The notes: generated by a model from the sequence alone, not told the origin. A stretch of 64,000 nt of DNA from Allorhizobium paknamense (GCF_030815125.1 NZ_JAUSWH010000004.1:248001-312000); one strand, 5' to 3'; positions 10,567 through 19,352 are shown, counted from the first letter of the stretch. Made by a program: numbers and translations.

Positions 10567-11091
10567 ATGATGGAAATCCGGCTGTTGACCGCGGATGCAA
10601 TGACGCATGCCCTCTCCGACCTGACGGAGGTGCTGCGTGACTGTGTGGAAGGGGGAGCCTCGGTGGGTTTCATGTTGCCGTTTTCTCAAGGGGAGGCGCT
10701 CGCCTTCTGGGAAGGGGTGCAGCGCGCCGTGGCGGCGGGCGAGGTGCTGTTGCTGGTGGCCGAGCAGGCAGGCCGCGTTGTGGGTACGGTGCAGGTGGGC
10801 CTCAAGCTGCCGCCCAATCAGCCGCACCGGGGCGAGATCAAGAAGCTGCTGGTGCATACCCGCGCACGTGGGCAGGGCCTGGCCCGGCACCTGATGACGG
10901 CAGCGGAAAAGGCTGCCACGGAGGCCGGCAAGCAACTTCTGGTGCTGGACACGGCGACGGGAGAGCCTGCCGAGGCGATTTACGAGCGGCTGGGCTGGAG
11001 CAAGGCAGGCGTCATTCCCAACTATGCCCTGTTTCCCGATGGCCGGTTTTGCGCGACAACCATTTTCTACAAGTTGGAGCCTGCCCGGTGA
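10567..11091 (+). CDS. GNAT family N-acetyltransferase
   Basis: 174 residues. The acetyl-CoA binding core is clear: strand IKKLLVHTRARGQGLARHLM contains the R-x-x-G-x-G/A pyrophosphate loop, followed by AEKAATEAGKQLLVLDTATG and the C-terminal AEAIYERLGWSKAGVIPNYAL typical of GNAT enzymes. Substrate is not predictable. Probably in an operon with the XRE-cupin regulator upstream. Tandem ATGs at 10567 and 10570. The last codons and the stop TGA (11089-11091) lie within the left arm of an intergenic palindrome. Confidence 0.87.
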   Translation: MMEIRLLTADAMTHALSDLTEVLRDCVEGGASVGFMLPFSQGEALAFWEGVQRAVAAGEVLLLVAEQAGRVVGTVQVGLKLPPNQPHRGEIKKLLVHTRARGQGLARHLMTAAEKAATEAGKQLLVLDTATGEPAEAIYERLGWSKAGVIPNYALFPDGRFCATTIFYKLEPAR

Positions 11092-11186
11092 AAACCGGTT
11101 CACCGGACAGGCTCTAACTTTAACTTTTTGTTTTCACGCATTTCCGGACGGGAAACCGGTTCCCACTTTTCCTGGAAATGCTCTAG
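11077..11186. repeat. Palindrome plus RIME-like unit after the GNAT gene
   Basis: GAGCCTGCCCGGTGAA / TTCACCGGACAGGCTC (11077-11114, one mismatch) starts inside the GNAT coding sequence. A RIME-like unit in the reverse orientation occupies about 11127-11186, ending in CTCTAG. Confidence 0.85.
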
Positions 11187-11212
11187 CCGCGTGATCAGAT
11201 GGGGAGAGCGCC

Positions 11213-11509
11213 ATGACGGACAGGCCACGGATTTCCATTCTCTATTGTACGCAATGCAACTGGCTGCTGCGCGCCGGCTGGATGGCGCAGGAGCTGCTGC
11301 AAACCTTCGGCGACAGCCTTGGCGAGGTGGCCCTCATTCCCGGCACAGGCGGCAATTTCGAAATCCGGCTGGATGATACGGTGATCTGGGAGCGCAAGCG
11401 CGATGGCGGCTTTCCCGGTCCCAAAGAGTTGAAGCAGCGGGTACGCGATATCATCGATCCGCAGCGCGATCTGGGGCATGTGGATCGTCCCGGAAAGACC
11501 GAGCCTTGA
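11213..11509 (+). CDS. SelT/SelW/SelH (Rdx) family selenoprotein-like protein
   Basis: 98-residue thioredoxin-like protein. The N-terminal strand leads into a CxxC redox motif, YCTQCNWLLRAGWMAQELL (C18 and C21 region), where animal SelW homologues have CxxU; here the second position is ordinary cysteine, so no selenocysteine machinery is implied. The GTGGNFEIRLDDTVIWERKRDG stretch is split across the typical strands. The role in bacteria is unproven; a thiol redox function is inferred. GGGGAG precedes the ATG and a strong terminator follows. Confidence 0.88.
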   Translation: MTDRPRISILYCTQCNWLLRAGWMAQELLQTFGDSLGEVALIPGTGGNFEIRLDDTVIWERKRDGGFPGPKELKQRVRDIIDPQRDLGHVDRPGKTEP

Positions 11510-11511
11510 AG

Positions 11512-11539
11512 AAGGCCCGCACGACGCGGGCCTTCTCTT
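11512..11539 (+). terminator. Rho-independent terminator of the SelW-like gene
   Basis: Perfect 9-bp stem AAGGCCCGC / GCGGGCCTT, loop ACGAC, followed by CTCTT, directly after the stop codon. Confidence 0.88.
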
Positions 11540-11646
11540 AGAGCACGTCCGGTGAACAGGGGGTTACCGGACGTGCTCTAAGCTTTTGTTTTTACGCATT
11601 TCCGGACGGAAAACCGCAACGAAGCTTTTCTCGGGACAATGCTCTA
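11538..11646. repeat. Perfect 16-bp palindrome plus RIME-like unit
   Basis: TTAGAGCACGTCCGGT / ACCGGACGTGCTCTAA arms (11538-11553, 11566-11581), then a RIME-like unit at about 11584-11646 ending in GCTCTA, 10 bp from the BA14K stop codon. Confidence 0.85.
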
Positions 11647-11656
11647 TCTTCCCAGC

Positions 11657-12097
11657 TCAGCCGAAGGGCGAGCGGCAGGTGCGCGGACGGCCATAGGCGT
11701 CCAGATAGCGGTTGGTATCCGGATTGTAGGACCGGTAACGGTCCAGGCACCACTGAATATGGCGGCGCCAGGCGCGCGGGGGGCCATCCGGGCGATAGTA
11801 ACCGGGCGGCGGCGGCGCGGGGCGATAATAATCCGGCGGCGGCGGCGGGCGATACCCCGGCGGTGGCGGGGGTGGCGGCGGACGATAGCCGGGCGGGGGC
11901 GGCGGCGGATAATCCGGGCGATCATAACAGCCATAGGCATCGCAGACATAGCGAACATCCAGAACCGGTGCGGTAGCCTGGTCCTGAGCACCGCTTACCA
12001 GCGGTGCCTTGGCAAAAGGCATGGTCGCGAAACCGGCTTCGGGCGCAAGCGCCGTGGCCGCAATCGCAAGCCCCAGCACGGCTTTAGAGCATTTCAA
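11657..12097 (-). CDS. BA14K-family exported protein, proline-rich
   Basis: 146 residues from TTG 12097. Order: signal peptide (KCSKAVLGLAIAATALA), short linker, a segment of YRPPPPP-type repeats (about residues 60-100), and a C-terminal BA14K motif WCLDRYRSYNPDTNRYLD followed by GRPRTC. BA14K proteins were described as immunoreactive, lectin-like proteins of Brucella; function is poorly known. The start is unusual: the Shine-Dalgarno GGAGGG (12107-12112, minus strand), the TTG and the first codons all lie in a RIME-like repeat. A far upstream in-frame ATG (12157) has no ribosome site. Confidence 0.78.
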   Translation of the reverse strand: MKCSKAVLGLAIAATALAPEAGFATMPFAKAPLVSGAQDQATAPVLDVRYVCDAYGCYDRPDYPPPPPPGYRPPPPPPPPGYRPPPPPDYYRPAPPPPGYYRPDGPPRAWRRHIQWCLDRYRSYNPDTNRYLDAYGRPRTCRSPFG

Positions 12098-12174
12098 ACC
12101 GGTTTTCCCTCCGGAAATCTGTGAAAACTGAGAGTGCGAGCGTTTCAGCGTTTGCATAAAACGCCGAAACGCTC
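12085..12174. repeat. RIME-like unit and GAGCGTTTCAGCGTTT palindrome at the BA14K start
   Basis: The RIME-like part (about 12085-12130) has TTTTCCCTCCGGAAAT where other copies have TTTTCCGTCCGGAAAT. A palindrome GAGCGTTTCAGCGTTT / AAACGCCGAAACGCTC (12138-12174) follows, related to 4759-4797. The remaining gap, 12175-12523, has no recognisable gene; it is relatively A+T-rich and should hold the BA14K promoter. Confidence 0.82.
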
Positions 12175-12523
12175 TGGGAACTGAAAACATGGGTAGTGGC
12201 CTCCTCAAACGACCGCCGCGACACATTCTTCCCTTCGAAGGTGCGGCAACGGACAAAAAATGCATTCGATCCGCTCACAGACCGGAAGCTTTGCGAAACT
12301 TAACAATATGCGCTCTGCCCCAAGTGAGCCTTCCTGCATATAGAGCGCCGTGAAACAGGCCAAAAACAAGGAATTTTTGTCGGTCCGCCGATTTTTTTCA
12401 ATTACGGCATAAATCTCTGGATTTAAACGGCTTTAAAATCTCATAGCCGACGGTGAGCGCCGGATTTCCGGGCTTTTTCAAGACCCCCGCCCAGGCTTTG
12501 ACACGAAAGCTTCAAAAACCGTG

Positions 12524-12552
12524 TTGACAGGAAAGGGGAGGCCCTTTAAACG
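12524..12552 (+). promoter_or_regulatory. Promoter of tRNA-Leu
   Basis: Consensus -35 TTGACA (12524-12529), 16-17 bp spacer, -10-like TTAAAC (12546-12551), with the mature tRNA starting 11 bp later. Confidence 0.7.
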
Positions 12553-12562
12553 GCTCCTCGTC

Positions 12563-12647
12563 GCCCAGATGGCGGAATTGGTAGACGCGCAGGTTTCAGG
12601 TACCTGTGCCGCGAGGCGTGGAGGTTCGAGTCCTCTTCTGGGCACCA
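12563..12647 (+). tRNA. tRNA-Leu(CAG)
   Basis: 85-nt class II tRNA with encoded CCA. Acceptor arms GCCCAGA / TCTGGGC pair; D-loop AATTGGTAGACGC has the conserved GG; the anticodon stem CAGGT / ACCTG encloses TTCAGGT with anticodon CAG (12597-12599); a variable arm and the T-arm GGTTCGAGTCC follow. It decodes CUG, the dominant leucine codon in this GC-rich genome. Confidence 0.97.
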
Positions 12648-12679
12648 AATTCCAAAGCTTGCTGTAAAAACAGCATGTT

Positions 12680-12709
12680 GCAAAAGGCCCGGTCTTCCGG
12701 GCCTTTTGC
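12680..12709 (+). terminator. Rho-independent terminator after tRNA-Leu
   Basis: Perfect 13-bp stem GCAAAAGGCCCGG / CCGGGCCTTTTGC with a TCTT loop. A small hairpin GCTGTAAAAACAGC (12661-12674) precedes it. Confidence 0.9.
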
Positions 12710-12804
12710 ATGTCCAGCCTTTGATTTTCCCGGAACTGTCATATCGCCGTCAGAAAAATCGGTCAGAAGGCGCTGATCATTTTCTCCTACACGGTGTCTT
12801 TCCC

Positions 12805-13665
12805 ATGTCCCCTGCCAGCATGTCCTACGCCCCTGCCCTGTCGCGGCTTTTTCCGGAAGCTTCCGATGGTCTGGTGGCCATGGCAGAGGCCGCACTGTGT
12901 GCCGGAGAACTGGCACGCACAGCGCTGAAACGGCGCCATGCCGCCTCCATCGTCCACAAGGCGCCTCGCGATTACCAGACCGAAATCGACGTTGCCGTGG
13001 AGGCGCTGATCGTTGAGCGGATGCGGCTGGCTTTCCCCGATCACGCCATTGCCGGGGAAGAAGGCGTTGGCAACCGCGCCGCCGAGGGCCAGCCGGTGAT
13101 CGTCATCGACCCGATCGACGGCACCACCAATTATGCCTGGGGCCTGCCGCATTTCGGCATCGTCATCGCCATTGCCGACCAAGGCGAAATCATCTCCGGC
13201 ATTGTGTATGACTGCATGCAGGACGAGTTGTTTTGCGCCGAAAAGGGCAAGGGTGCCTGGCTCAACGGAGAACGGCTGCATCTCACGCCCCTACCGGGTG
13301 AAAAGCTCCAGGAAAATGCTCTGATCGGCGCGAGCCTGCCCGTGCCGGGTCAGGTCCAATCGGTGAGCGAAGAGGTCTATTACGCGGCACTGCGCCGTCT
13401 GATGGCCACCACGGCCGGCGTGCGCCGGCTAGGTTCCGCAGCGCTTTCCACCGCCTACGTGGCCTGCGGGCGTCTGGACGGGTTTTTCGAGGACGGGCTT
13501 TCCCTGCATGATTACGGCGCCTCGCTGCTCATGGTGCGCGAAGCAGGCGGGCTTGTGACCGGCTTTAACGGCAAGGAAATCGGCGCCCATGGCGACGTGC
13601 TGGCCGCCCATCCCGATCTGCATGGCTGGCTGGTCGAGGGTTTTACCGCCAGAGCGTTGTCCTGA
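12805..13665 (+). CDS. Inositol monophosphatase family protein
   Basis: 286 residues from ATG 12805. Mg-dependent phosphatase fold: GEEG, the metal-binding DPIDGTTNYAWGLPHF signature, and a second metal motif LHDYGASLLMVREAGG where canonical enzymes have WDxAAG. The family includes myo-inositol-1-phosphatase, 3'(2'),5'-bisphosphate nucleotidase and histidinol phosphatase, and the modified second motif leaves the substrate open. A start at 12820 is also possible. Its last codons (RALS, stop) are read from the left end of a RIME-like repeat. Confidence 0.87.
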   Translation: MSPASMSYAPALSRLFPEASDGLVAMAEAALCAGELARTALKRRHAASIVHKAPRDYQTEIDVAVEALIVERMRLAFPDHAIAGEEGVGNRAAEGQPVIVIDPIDGTTNYAWGLPHFGIVIAIADQGEIISGIVYDCMQDELFCAEKGKGAWLNGERLHLTPLPGEKLQENALIGASLPVPGQVQSVSEEVYYAALRRLMATTAGVRRLGSAALSTAYVACGRLDGFFEDGLSLHDYGASLLMVREAGGLVTGFNGKEIGAHGDVLAAHPDLHGWLVEGFTARALS

Positions 13666-13702
13666 GAAAAGTGGAATCCGGTTTCCCGTCCGGAAACACT
13701 GC
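13651..13702. repeat. RIME-like unit overlapping the phosphatase 3' end
   Basis: AGAGCGTTGTCCTGAGAAAA then GGTTTCCCGTCCGGAAACA; the TGA inside it ends the upstream gene. Confidence 0.8.
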
Positions 13703-13720
13703 TGTCGCTGAGAACCGGCG

Positions 13721-14191
13721 TTACTTCTTTGAGATCGTCACGAAGGTCACGCCGCGTACCCGCACGATCATCTCGCAGGGCTCGCTATCCGTCCGGTCGC
13801 AAAAACGCGGATGCATCTTGAAGGCAAAGACCATGTTGCCGAAGCGCTTCATGAATTCATAGCTGTAGATGCGGGCGGTGGCGATGAGGAGATAGCCGCC
13901 CTCTTTCACCTGGACATAAAAGTTATACGGGCAGCCATCGCCGTCACATTGCGGTCCCCGCGCGCCATCGCAACTGAACGCCCCCTCATTGACCACGGCA
14001 TCCGTCAGCCCGTCATTGTTGATGTCGATGCGGCTGATGAAATCACTGTCGTATTGGGCGATCTTGCACTGCTCGTTGAAATGGCTCTTCTCATAAATTT
14101 CCGGGTCGGTGACCAATTGCTGCTGGGCCATCGCCAGAGGTGCGGAAAGAGCGAGAAGAAGAGCGCATAAAACGGTCAGGATCGGCTTCAC
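13721..14191 (-). CDS. Exported protein of unknown function
   Basis: 156 residues. Clear signal peptide (MKPILTVLCALLLALSAPLAMA-Q). The mature part has RIDINNDGLTDAVVNEG, an aspartate/asparagine-rich loop like the calcium-binding loops of FG-GAP or dockerin proteins, and six cysteines that could form disulfides. It looks periplasmic. Convergent with the upstream phosphatase; the promoter lies toward the tandem repeats at 14281-14437. I do not recognise a named family. Confidence 0.75.
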   Translation of the reverse strand: MKPILTVLCALLLALSAPLAMAQQQLVTDPEIYEKSHFNEQCKIAQYDSDFISRIDINNDGLTDAVVNEGAFSCDGARGPQCDGDGCPYNFYVQVKEGGYLLIATARIYSYEFMKRFGNMVFAFKMHPRFCDRTDSEPCEMIVRVRGVTFVTISKK

Positions 14192-14280
14192 GGCTGCACC
14201 TTGGTAAAGGAAGGGATAATTCGTTATAGAATCTTTCCCTTGCTGCTTTCTTACCGGAATGGCCTCTCTCCCGGTATTGG

Positions 14281-14437
14281 CGCATGTCCGATCGGAAAAC
14301 CGGGCTCCACTTTTCCTGGAAATGCTTGTTTTTACGCATGTCCGATCGGAAAACCGGGCTCCACTTTTCCTGGAAATGCTTGTTTTTACGCATTTCCGGA
14401 CGGAAAACCGGGCTCCACTTTTCCTGGAAATGCTCTA
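14281..14437. repeat. Three tandem RIME-like units, 54-bp period
   Basis: Units start at 14282, 14336 and 14390. The first two are identical over most of their length (GCATGTCCGATCGGAAAACC then CACTTTTCCTGGAAATGCTT); the third has the commoner GCATTTCCGGACGG and ends in GCTCTA. Near-identity indicates recent tandem duplication. Confidence 0.9.
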
Positions 14438-14471
14438 AAACAGAAAAGGAATGTGACCGTGGCGGAGCGTG

Positions 14472-15107
14472 ATGTCCCTTCTTCTTTATCTGGATTATGC
14501 AGGCGTTGCGCTATTTGCCGCAACGGGGGCGCTGGCGGCGTCCCGCAAGCAGTTGGATATCATCGGCTTCCTGTTCTTCGCCATCATCACCGGGACCGGC
14601 GGTGGCACGGTGCGCGATATCATTCTCGGGCGGCTTCCGGTGTTCTGGGTGATCGATCCCGGCTATATCGTTACCTGCTGCGCCATGGGCGTGGTGGTCT
14701 TCTTCACCGCGCCGCTGGTGGAATCGCGCTATAAACTGCTGATCTGGCTGGATGCGGTGGGATTGTCCGCCTATTGTGTCATGGGCGCGGCCAAGGGGCT
14801 GGCGGCCACGGGCTCGGCCACGATTGCCATCGTCACCGGCACGATGACGGCGACGCTGGGCGGCGTGCTGCGCGACCTCATCGCCAATGAGCCCTCGGTG
14901 CTGCTGCGCCCGGAAATCTACATTACCGCTGCCCTGATCGGCGCTTCGATCTTCACAGGCGCCTATATGCTGGGCGCGCCGCTCTACTGGGCCTCGGCAG
15001 GCGGCGCGGTGGCGGCCTTTGCCGTGCGCGGCGGCGCGCTGTATTTCGGCTGGACCTTCCCGACCTACAAGCACAAGCCCGGTCGCCATCCGGACGACGT
15101 ATTATAG
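14472..15107 (+). CDS. TRIC-family (UPF0126, YicG/YadS-like) membrane protein
   Basis: 211 residues with about seven transmembrane segments in two homologous halves, each with a glycine-rich motif: FFAIITGTGGGTVRDIILGR in the first and GTMTATLGGVLRDLIANEPS in the second. The family relates to trimeric intracellular cation channels and some bacterial members conduct K+; others are proposed glycine or amino-acid channels, so the permeant is uncertain. ATG 14472 follows GGCGGAG. The stop TAG (15105-15107) is also the start of a repeat. Confidence 0.88.
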   Translation: MSLLLYLDYAGVALFAATGALAASRKQLDIIGFLFFAIITGTGGGTVRDIILGRLPVFWVIDPGYIVTCCAMGVVVFFTAPLVESRYKLLIWLDAVGLSAYCVMGAAKGLAATGSATIAIVTGTMTATLGGVLRDLIANEPSVLLRPEIYITAALIGASIFTGAYMLGAPLYWASAGGAVAAFAVRGGALYFGWTFPTYKHKPGRHPDDVL

Positions 15108-15316
15108 AGCATTGCCCCGAGAAAAGCGGCAACTTTGCGAAGGCTCTACAGCGCCGTGCGCCATATATGGCGCACAAAGGTTCGCTGTAGCGCTTTATAT
15201 CTGCTGCATAATTTTATCCTTAAATCGATTAGGATTTAAGGAATTATGCAGTAAATCTTTGTTTTTACGCATTTCCGGACGGAAAACCGGATTCCACTTT
15301 TCCTGGAAATGCTCTA
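15105..15316. repeat. Composite mosaic: RIME-like half, A module, B module, RIME-like unit
   Basis: TAGAGCATTGCCCCGAGAAA overlaps the TRIC stop; then module A (CTACAGCGCCGTGCG ... CGCTGTAG, about 15146-15190), module B (CTGCATAATT ... AATTATGCAG, 15204-15253, with inner arms CCTTAAATC / GATTTAAGG), and a RIME-like unit (about 15258-15316) whose GCTCTA supplies the stop codon of the methyltransferase on the other strand. Confidence 0.9.
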
Positions 15317-16339
15317 TTTCTTGGCCCACAGCACCTTGAAGCGGGCATTGCGGCAGGTCTCGCCATGCTGGCGGAAATGCGCCGCCAGCGCCGTCTCGTA
15401 GGGAAGGCCGCGATTGGCGACCAGCAACAGATCGCCGCCCTGGCTGAGCGCCGCAGCCGCCGTCTTGATCATCGCTTCGCCAATGGAGGGCTCCGCCGCA
15501 TGGCCTTCATGGAAGGGCGGGTTCATGATGATCAGATCGTATTTTTCCTTGGGCGCTTCCGCCGTGAGATCCTGCCAGAAGAACCGCGCCGTCAGATCCG
15601 GGCAGTTGCGGGCAAGATTGATCTTCGCCTGCTCCAGCGCGTCGTAATTGGCCTCGAAGAGATCGATGCGATGGGTGCGCGGCGCTCTTTCCTTCAGCAT
15701 CACCGAAAGATAGCCCCAGCCCGCGCCGAAATCGGCAGCATTGCCATCGAAATCCTGCGGCAGGCGGCTCGCCAGAAGTTCGGAGCCGGGATCGACATGG
15801 GCATGGGAAAACTGGCCGGCAAAGGTCTCGAACCTGTCCTCGATCATCACCGGCTTTGAAGCAAGCGCCGCAATCGCCGGCGCCCTCTCTTCCGGCACCG
15901 GGAACCACACGGCCACACCATGATATTTCGGCATGGACTCCGGCTGCAGCCCCAACCGGTCCAGTTGCTTGCGCAGCGACTGGATGCCATCTTCCTTGGA
16001 CCCGGCGATCACCACCATGCCGCCCGTTTTGACGCGCTGCAGCGCCTCGGCAATGCGGTTTTCGTTCAGCCCCTTGTGCTTGGTGGCAAGGATCAGCGCT
16101 GCGTCGTAATCCTCACCCTCCACCACCGGCACCGGCGTGTGGCGGGCCGTTTCAAGGCGGCGAAAATCCGGGCGGAAGCCCTGAACCAGAACCAGATCCG
16201 CCGCAAAGCCCTCCGGCTTCACGAACCCCGCTTCCGCGCCGAGAAACAGGATGCGTTCACCTGCCTGCGGCAGGGCGATGGTTTCGGTCACATAGGGGTG
16301 AAACAGGGTCTTCAGCGTTTCGCGGCTCATGGTCTTCAT
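15314..16339 (-). CDS. Class I SAM methyltransferase, RsmC-like (16S rRNA m2G1207 type)
   Basis: 341 residues from ATG 16339. Two related domains: a degenerate N-terminal methyltransferase-like half, and a C-terminal catalytic half with the SAM motif AADFGAGWGYLSVML and the N6/N2-amine signature IMNPPFHEGH (NPPF). This layout matches RsmC/RlmG enzymes that methylate guanine in rRNA. ATG 16330 is another possible start. The stop codon comes from the repeat to its right end. It may receive read-through past the pnp terminator. Confidence 0.85.
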   Translation of the reverse strand: MKTMSRETLKTLFHPYVTETIALPQAGERILFLGAEAGFVKPEGFAADLVLVQGFRPDFRRLETARHTPVPVVEGEDYDAALILATKHKGLNENRIAEALQRVKTGGMVVIAGSKEDGIQSLRKQLDRLGLQPESMPKYHGVAVWFPVPEERAPAIAALASKPVMIEDRFETFAGQFSHAHVDPGSELLASRLPQDFDGNAADFGAGWGYLSVMLKERAPRTHRIDLFEANYDALEQAKINLARNCPDLTARFFWQDLTAEAPKEKYDLIIMNPPFHEGHAAEPSIGEAMIKTAAAALSQGGDLLLVANRGLPYETALAAHFRQHGETCRNARFKVLWAKK

Positions 16340-16354
16340 TTTTCCAGTCAATAT

Positions 16355-16382
16355 AAAAAAGGCGCGGAATAGCTTCCGCGCC
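16355..16382 (-). terminator. Rho-independent terminator of pnp
   Basis: Perfect 9-bp stem GGCGCGGAA / TTCCGCGCC with a TAGC loop (16361-16382); on the minus strand it is followed by TTTTTT. Confidence 0.9.
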
Positions 16383-16404
16383 CTGTAGAAAGACGAAACG
16401 CGGC

Positions 16405-18543
16405 TTATTCAGCGGCGGCTTCGCCGTCCTGCTTCTTTTCCAGTTCCTTGCCGGTGGCCTGATCCACAACCTTCATGGACAGGCGCACCTTGCCGCGCTC
16501 GTCAAAGCCCATAAGCTTGACCCAGACCTTGTCGCCTTCCTTGACCACATCGGTGGTCTTGGCAACGCGCTCGGAAGCCAGCTGCGAAATGTGCACGAGG
16601 CCGTCACGCGAACCGAAGAAGTTGACGAAGGCGCCGAAATCGGCGGTCTTCACGACCGTGCCTTCGTAGATGGCGCCGACTTCCGGCTCCGCCACGATGG
16701 AGTGGATCCACTTGCGGGCCGCTTCGATCTCCTTGCCGGAGGAGGAAGCGATCTTCACGGTGCCATCGTCCTCGATGTTGATCTTCGCGCCGGTCTTTTC
16801 AACGATTTCGCGGATGACCTTGCCGCCGGAGCCGATGACTTCGCGGATCTTGTCGACCGGGATGTTCATCACTTCAATACGCGGTGCAAACTCGCCGAGC
16901 TGCGACCGGCTCTCGGTGATGGCCTTGGCCATTTCGCCGAGGATGTGCTTGCGGCCACCCTGTGCCTGGTTGAGAGCGACCTTCATGATCTCTTCGGTGA
17001 TACCGGCGATCTTGATGTCCATCTGCAGCGAGGTGATGCCTGCTTCCGTACCGGCAACCTTGAAGTCCATGTCGCCGAGATGGTCTTCGTCACCGAGAAT
17101 GTCGGAGAGAACCGCGAAGCGCTCGCCTTCGAGGATCAGGCCCATGGCGATACCGGCAACCGGCTTTGCCAGCGGCACACCGGCATCCATCAGCGCCAGC
17201 GAGGTGCCGCAGACGGTGGCCATGGAGGACGAACCGTTGGATTCGGTGATTTCGGACACGACGCGCAGCGTGTAGGGGAACTGTTCCGCCGTCGGCAGCA
17301 TCGGGTGGATGGCGCGCCATGCCAGCTTGCCATGGCCGATTTCACGGCGGCCCGGGGAGCCCATGCGGCCCGTTTCACCGACCGAATAGGGCGGGAAGTT
17401 GTAGTGCAGCATGAAGTTTTCCTTGTACATGCCCGTCAAGGAATCGACATACTGCTCGTCTTCGCCGGTGCCGAGCGTGGCAACGACGATGGCCTGGGTT
17501 TCGCCGCGGGTAAAGAGGGCCGAACCGTGGGTACGCGGCAACAGGCCAACTTCGGCAACGATGGGGCGAACCGTTTCAAGATCGCGGCCGTCGATGCGGC
17601 TCTTGGTGTCGAGAATGTTCCAGCGAACGATCTTGGCCTGCAGGTGCTTGAACACCGCGCCAACCACTTCCGGCGTGTACTTGGCTTCGCCTTCGGCCGG
17701 CAGGAAGTGCGCCTTGACCTTGGCCTTCACGGCGTCGACGGCAGCGTAGCGATCGGCCTTCTGGGTGATCTTGTAGGCGGCGCGCAGCTCGGTTTCGGCA
17801 ATCTTCAGCATTTCGGCTTCGAGTTCGGAATGATCTTCCGGCTCGAATTCGCGCGGCTCCTTGGCAGCCACTTCCGCCAGCTTGATGATAGCGTCGATCA
17901 CCGGCTGGAAGCCCTTGTGGCCGAACATGACGGCGCCGAGCATGACCTCCTCGTTGAGTTCCTTGGCTTCGGATTCAACCATCAGAACGGCGTCGGAGGT
18001 GCCGGCCACAACCAGATCCAGCGTGGATTCGTCCATCTCGTCGAGATGCGGGTTCAGCACGTATTCGCCATTGATGTAGCCAACGCGCGCGCCGCCGATC
18101 GGGCCCATGAAGGGAATGCCCGACAGCGTCAGTGCAGCCGAGGTGGCGACCATGGCGAGGATGTCCGGATCGTTTTCCAGATCGTGCTGGATCACGGTGA
18201 CGACAACCTGCGTGTCGTTCTTGTAGCCTTCCGGGAAGAGCGGGCGGATCGGGCGGTCGATCAGGCGGGAAACGAGGGTTTCGTTTTCGCTCGGACGGCC
18301 TTCACGCTTGAAATAGCCGCCCGGGATCTTGCCGGCGGCATAGGTCTTTTCCTGGTAGTTGACGGTGAGCGGGAAGAAATCCTGACCCGGCTTCGGCTCC
18401 TTGGCGGACACCACGGTGGCGAGAACGACGGTTTCGCCGTAGGTGGCGACAACGGCGCCATCGGCCTGACGGGCAACCTTGCCCGTTTCCAGCTTCAGCG
18501 GGCGGCCTGCCCACTCGATTTCCACGCTATGAATATCGAACAT
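16405..18543 (-). CDS. pnp: Polyribonucleotide nucleotidyltransferase (PNPase)
   Basis: 712 residues. Phosphorolytic 3'-5' exoribonuclease of the RNA degradosome. Two RNase PH-like cores (the second holds [14 protein letters not shown] and the [10 protein letters not shown] active-site region), an alpha-helical linker, then a KH domain ([15 protein letters not shown], near residues 555-610) and an S1 domain (about 622-690, [19 protein letters not shown]). Length and order are normal. ATG 18543 follows AGGAACAGGAC. Downstream of rpsO, the usual order, with a large leader hairpin between. Confidence 0.97.
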   Translation of the reverse strand: MFDIHSVEIEWAGRPLKLETGKVARQADGAVVATYGETVVLATVVSAKEPKPGQDFFPLTVNYQEKTYAAGKIPGGYFKREGRPSENETLVSRLIDRPIRPLFPEGYKNDTQVVVTVIQHDLENDPDILAMVATSAALTLSGIPFMGPIGGARVGYINGEYVLNPHLDEMDESTLDLVVAGTSDAVLMVESEAKELNEEVMLGAVMFGHKGFQPVIDAIIKLAEVAAKEPREFEPEDHSELEAEMLKIAETELRAAYKITQKADRYAAVDAVKAKVKAHFLPAEGEAKYTPEVVGAVFKHLQAKIVRWNILDTKSRIDGRDLETVRPIVAEVGLLPRTHGSALFTRGETQAIVVATLGTGEDEQYVDSLTGMYKENFMLHYNFPPYSVGETGRMGSPGRREIGHGKLAWRAIHPMLPTAEQFPYTLRVVSEITESNGSSSMATVCGTSLALMDAGVPLAKPVAGIAMGLILEGERFAVLSDILGDEDHLGDMDFKVAGTEAGITSLQMDIKIAGITEEIMKVALNQAQGGRKHILGEMAKAITESRSQLGEFAPRIEVMNIPVDKIREVIGSGGKVIREIVEKTGAKINIEDDGTVKIASSSGKEIEAARKWIHSIVAEPEVGAIYEGTVVKTADFGAFVNFFGSRDGLVHISQLASERVAKTTDVVKEGDKVWVKLMGFDERGKVRLSMKVVDQATGKELEKKQDGEAAAE

Positions 18544-18624
18544 GTCCTGTTCCTTTATAGGCTGCACCTCCGCGCCCGGTGACGGGCGAAGCGCAAGATG
18601 CGATGCCTGATGCTGACACATCAC

Positions 18625-18690
18625 GGGCAAGACAGCAGGAGACTTCGGGGATGCGGGCTTAAAGCCCGGAAGTCTCCGACAATCCTGCCC
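18625..18690 (-). promoter_or_regulatory. Leader hairpin upstream of pnp
   Basis: Core 9-bp stem GGAGACTTC / GAAGTCTCC (18638-18646, 18669-18677) with an inner CGGGC / GCCCG stem, and outer GGGCA / TGCCC pairing across bulges. Placement between rpsO and pnp matches the E. coli pnp leader, which is cut by RNase III and used for PNPase autoregulation; that function here is inferred. Confidence 0.5.
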
Positions 18691-18801
18691 CATGACAGGT
18701 CATCGGTTTCATTCGGCAGGTCCGGCCCATCCGGGCTGCCGGGATGTTTCCGCCTTGTGGCGAAAACGGAGGCGGGCCTTTGAAAAAGCCCCGTAAACCA
18801 G

Positions 18802-18833
18802 CCGGCGGGCCTTCCCTTCGGAAAGCCCGCCGG
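18802..18833 (-). terminator. Hairpin after rpsO (weak terminator)
   Basis: 9-bp GC stem CCGGCGGGC / GCCCGCCGG directly after the rpsO stop. The nearest T-run on the minus strand (CTTTTT) is about 14 nt further on, so part of the transcript may read into pnp. Confidence 0.6.
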
Positions 18834-18840
18834 AAGGAGA

Positions 18841-19110
18841 TTAGCGGCGAATGCCCAGACGGCCGATCAGGCTGGAGTAACGAGCCTCGTCCTTCTTCTT
18901 CAGGTAGTCGAGAAGCGAACGGCGGCTGGAAACCAGCGTCAGCAGGCCACGGCGGGAATGGTTATCCTTCTTGTGGCCCTTGAAGTGTTCCGTCAGGTTG
19001 TTGATCCGCTCGGTCAGGATGGCAACCTGTACTTCCGGCGAACCCGTGTCGCCTTCCTTGGTTGCATATTCCTGGATGAGGGCGGCCTTGCGCTCTGCGG
19101 TGATCGACAT
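18841..19110 (-). CDS. rpsO: 30S ribosomal protein S15
   Basis: 89 residues, the exact usual length. Primary 16S rRNA-binding protein of the 30S platform. The family core is visible: [20 protein letters not shown], then [20 protein letters not shown] and [10 protein letters not shown]. Start ATG 19110 gives [11 protein letters not shown]; the upstream extension is not S15-like. The gene has its own promoter region (19111-19352) rather than following truB as in many bacteria. That gap contains no other gene. Confidence 0.97.
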   Translation of the reverse strand: MSITAERKAALIQEYATKEGDTGSPEVQVAILTERINNLTEHFKGHKKDNHSRRGLLTLVSSRRSLLDYLKKKDEARYSSLIGRLGIRR

Positions 19111-19352
19111 CGGATGATCCTTTCTATCGAATGGAGGAATGGGACGCCGCAAGCCGGGATGTCGTCCAGCATCGGCCATGAAAGCACCAAAATACCTTGA
19201 ATGCTGGCGGTCCTATACAGGATCGGCCGCCATAAGGAAAGTTTAATTTGGACTGATATGTCCGCGCTCAATATAGCTATGGCGGAAAACCATTTGCCTG
19301 TGTAGGATTCCGGCACGGGCGGAGAGATCAAGACGGACCGGGAAGGCAATCA

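Noticed and set aside
14281-14437. CRISPR-like array
   Set aside because: Three tandem RIME-like copies with no variable spacers.
16591-18582. 663-codon open frame antisense to pnp
   Set aside because: Complement of PNPase codons; no ribosome site or domain.
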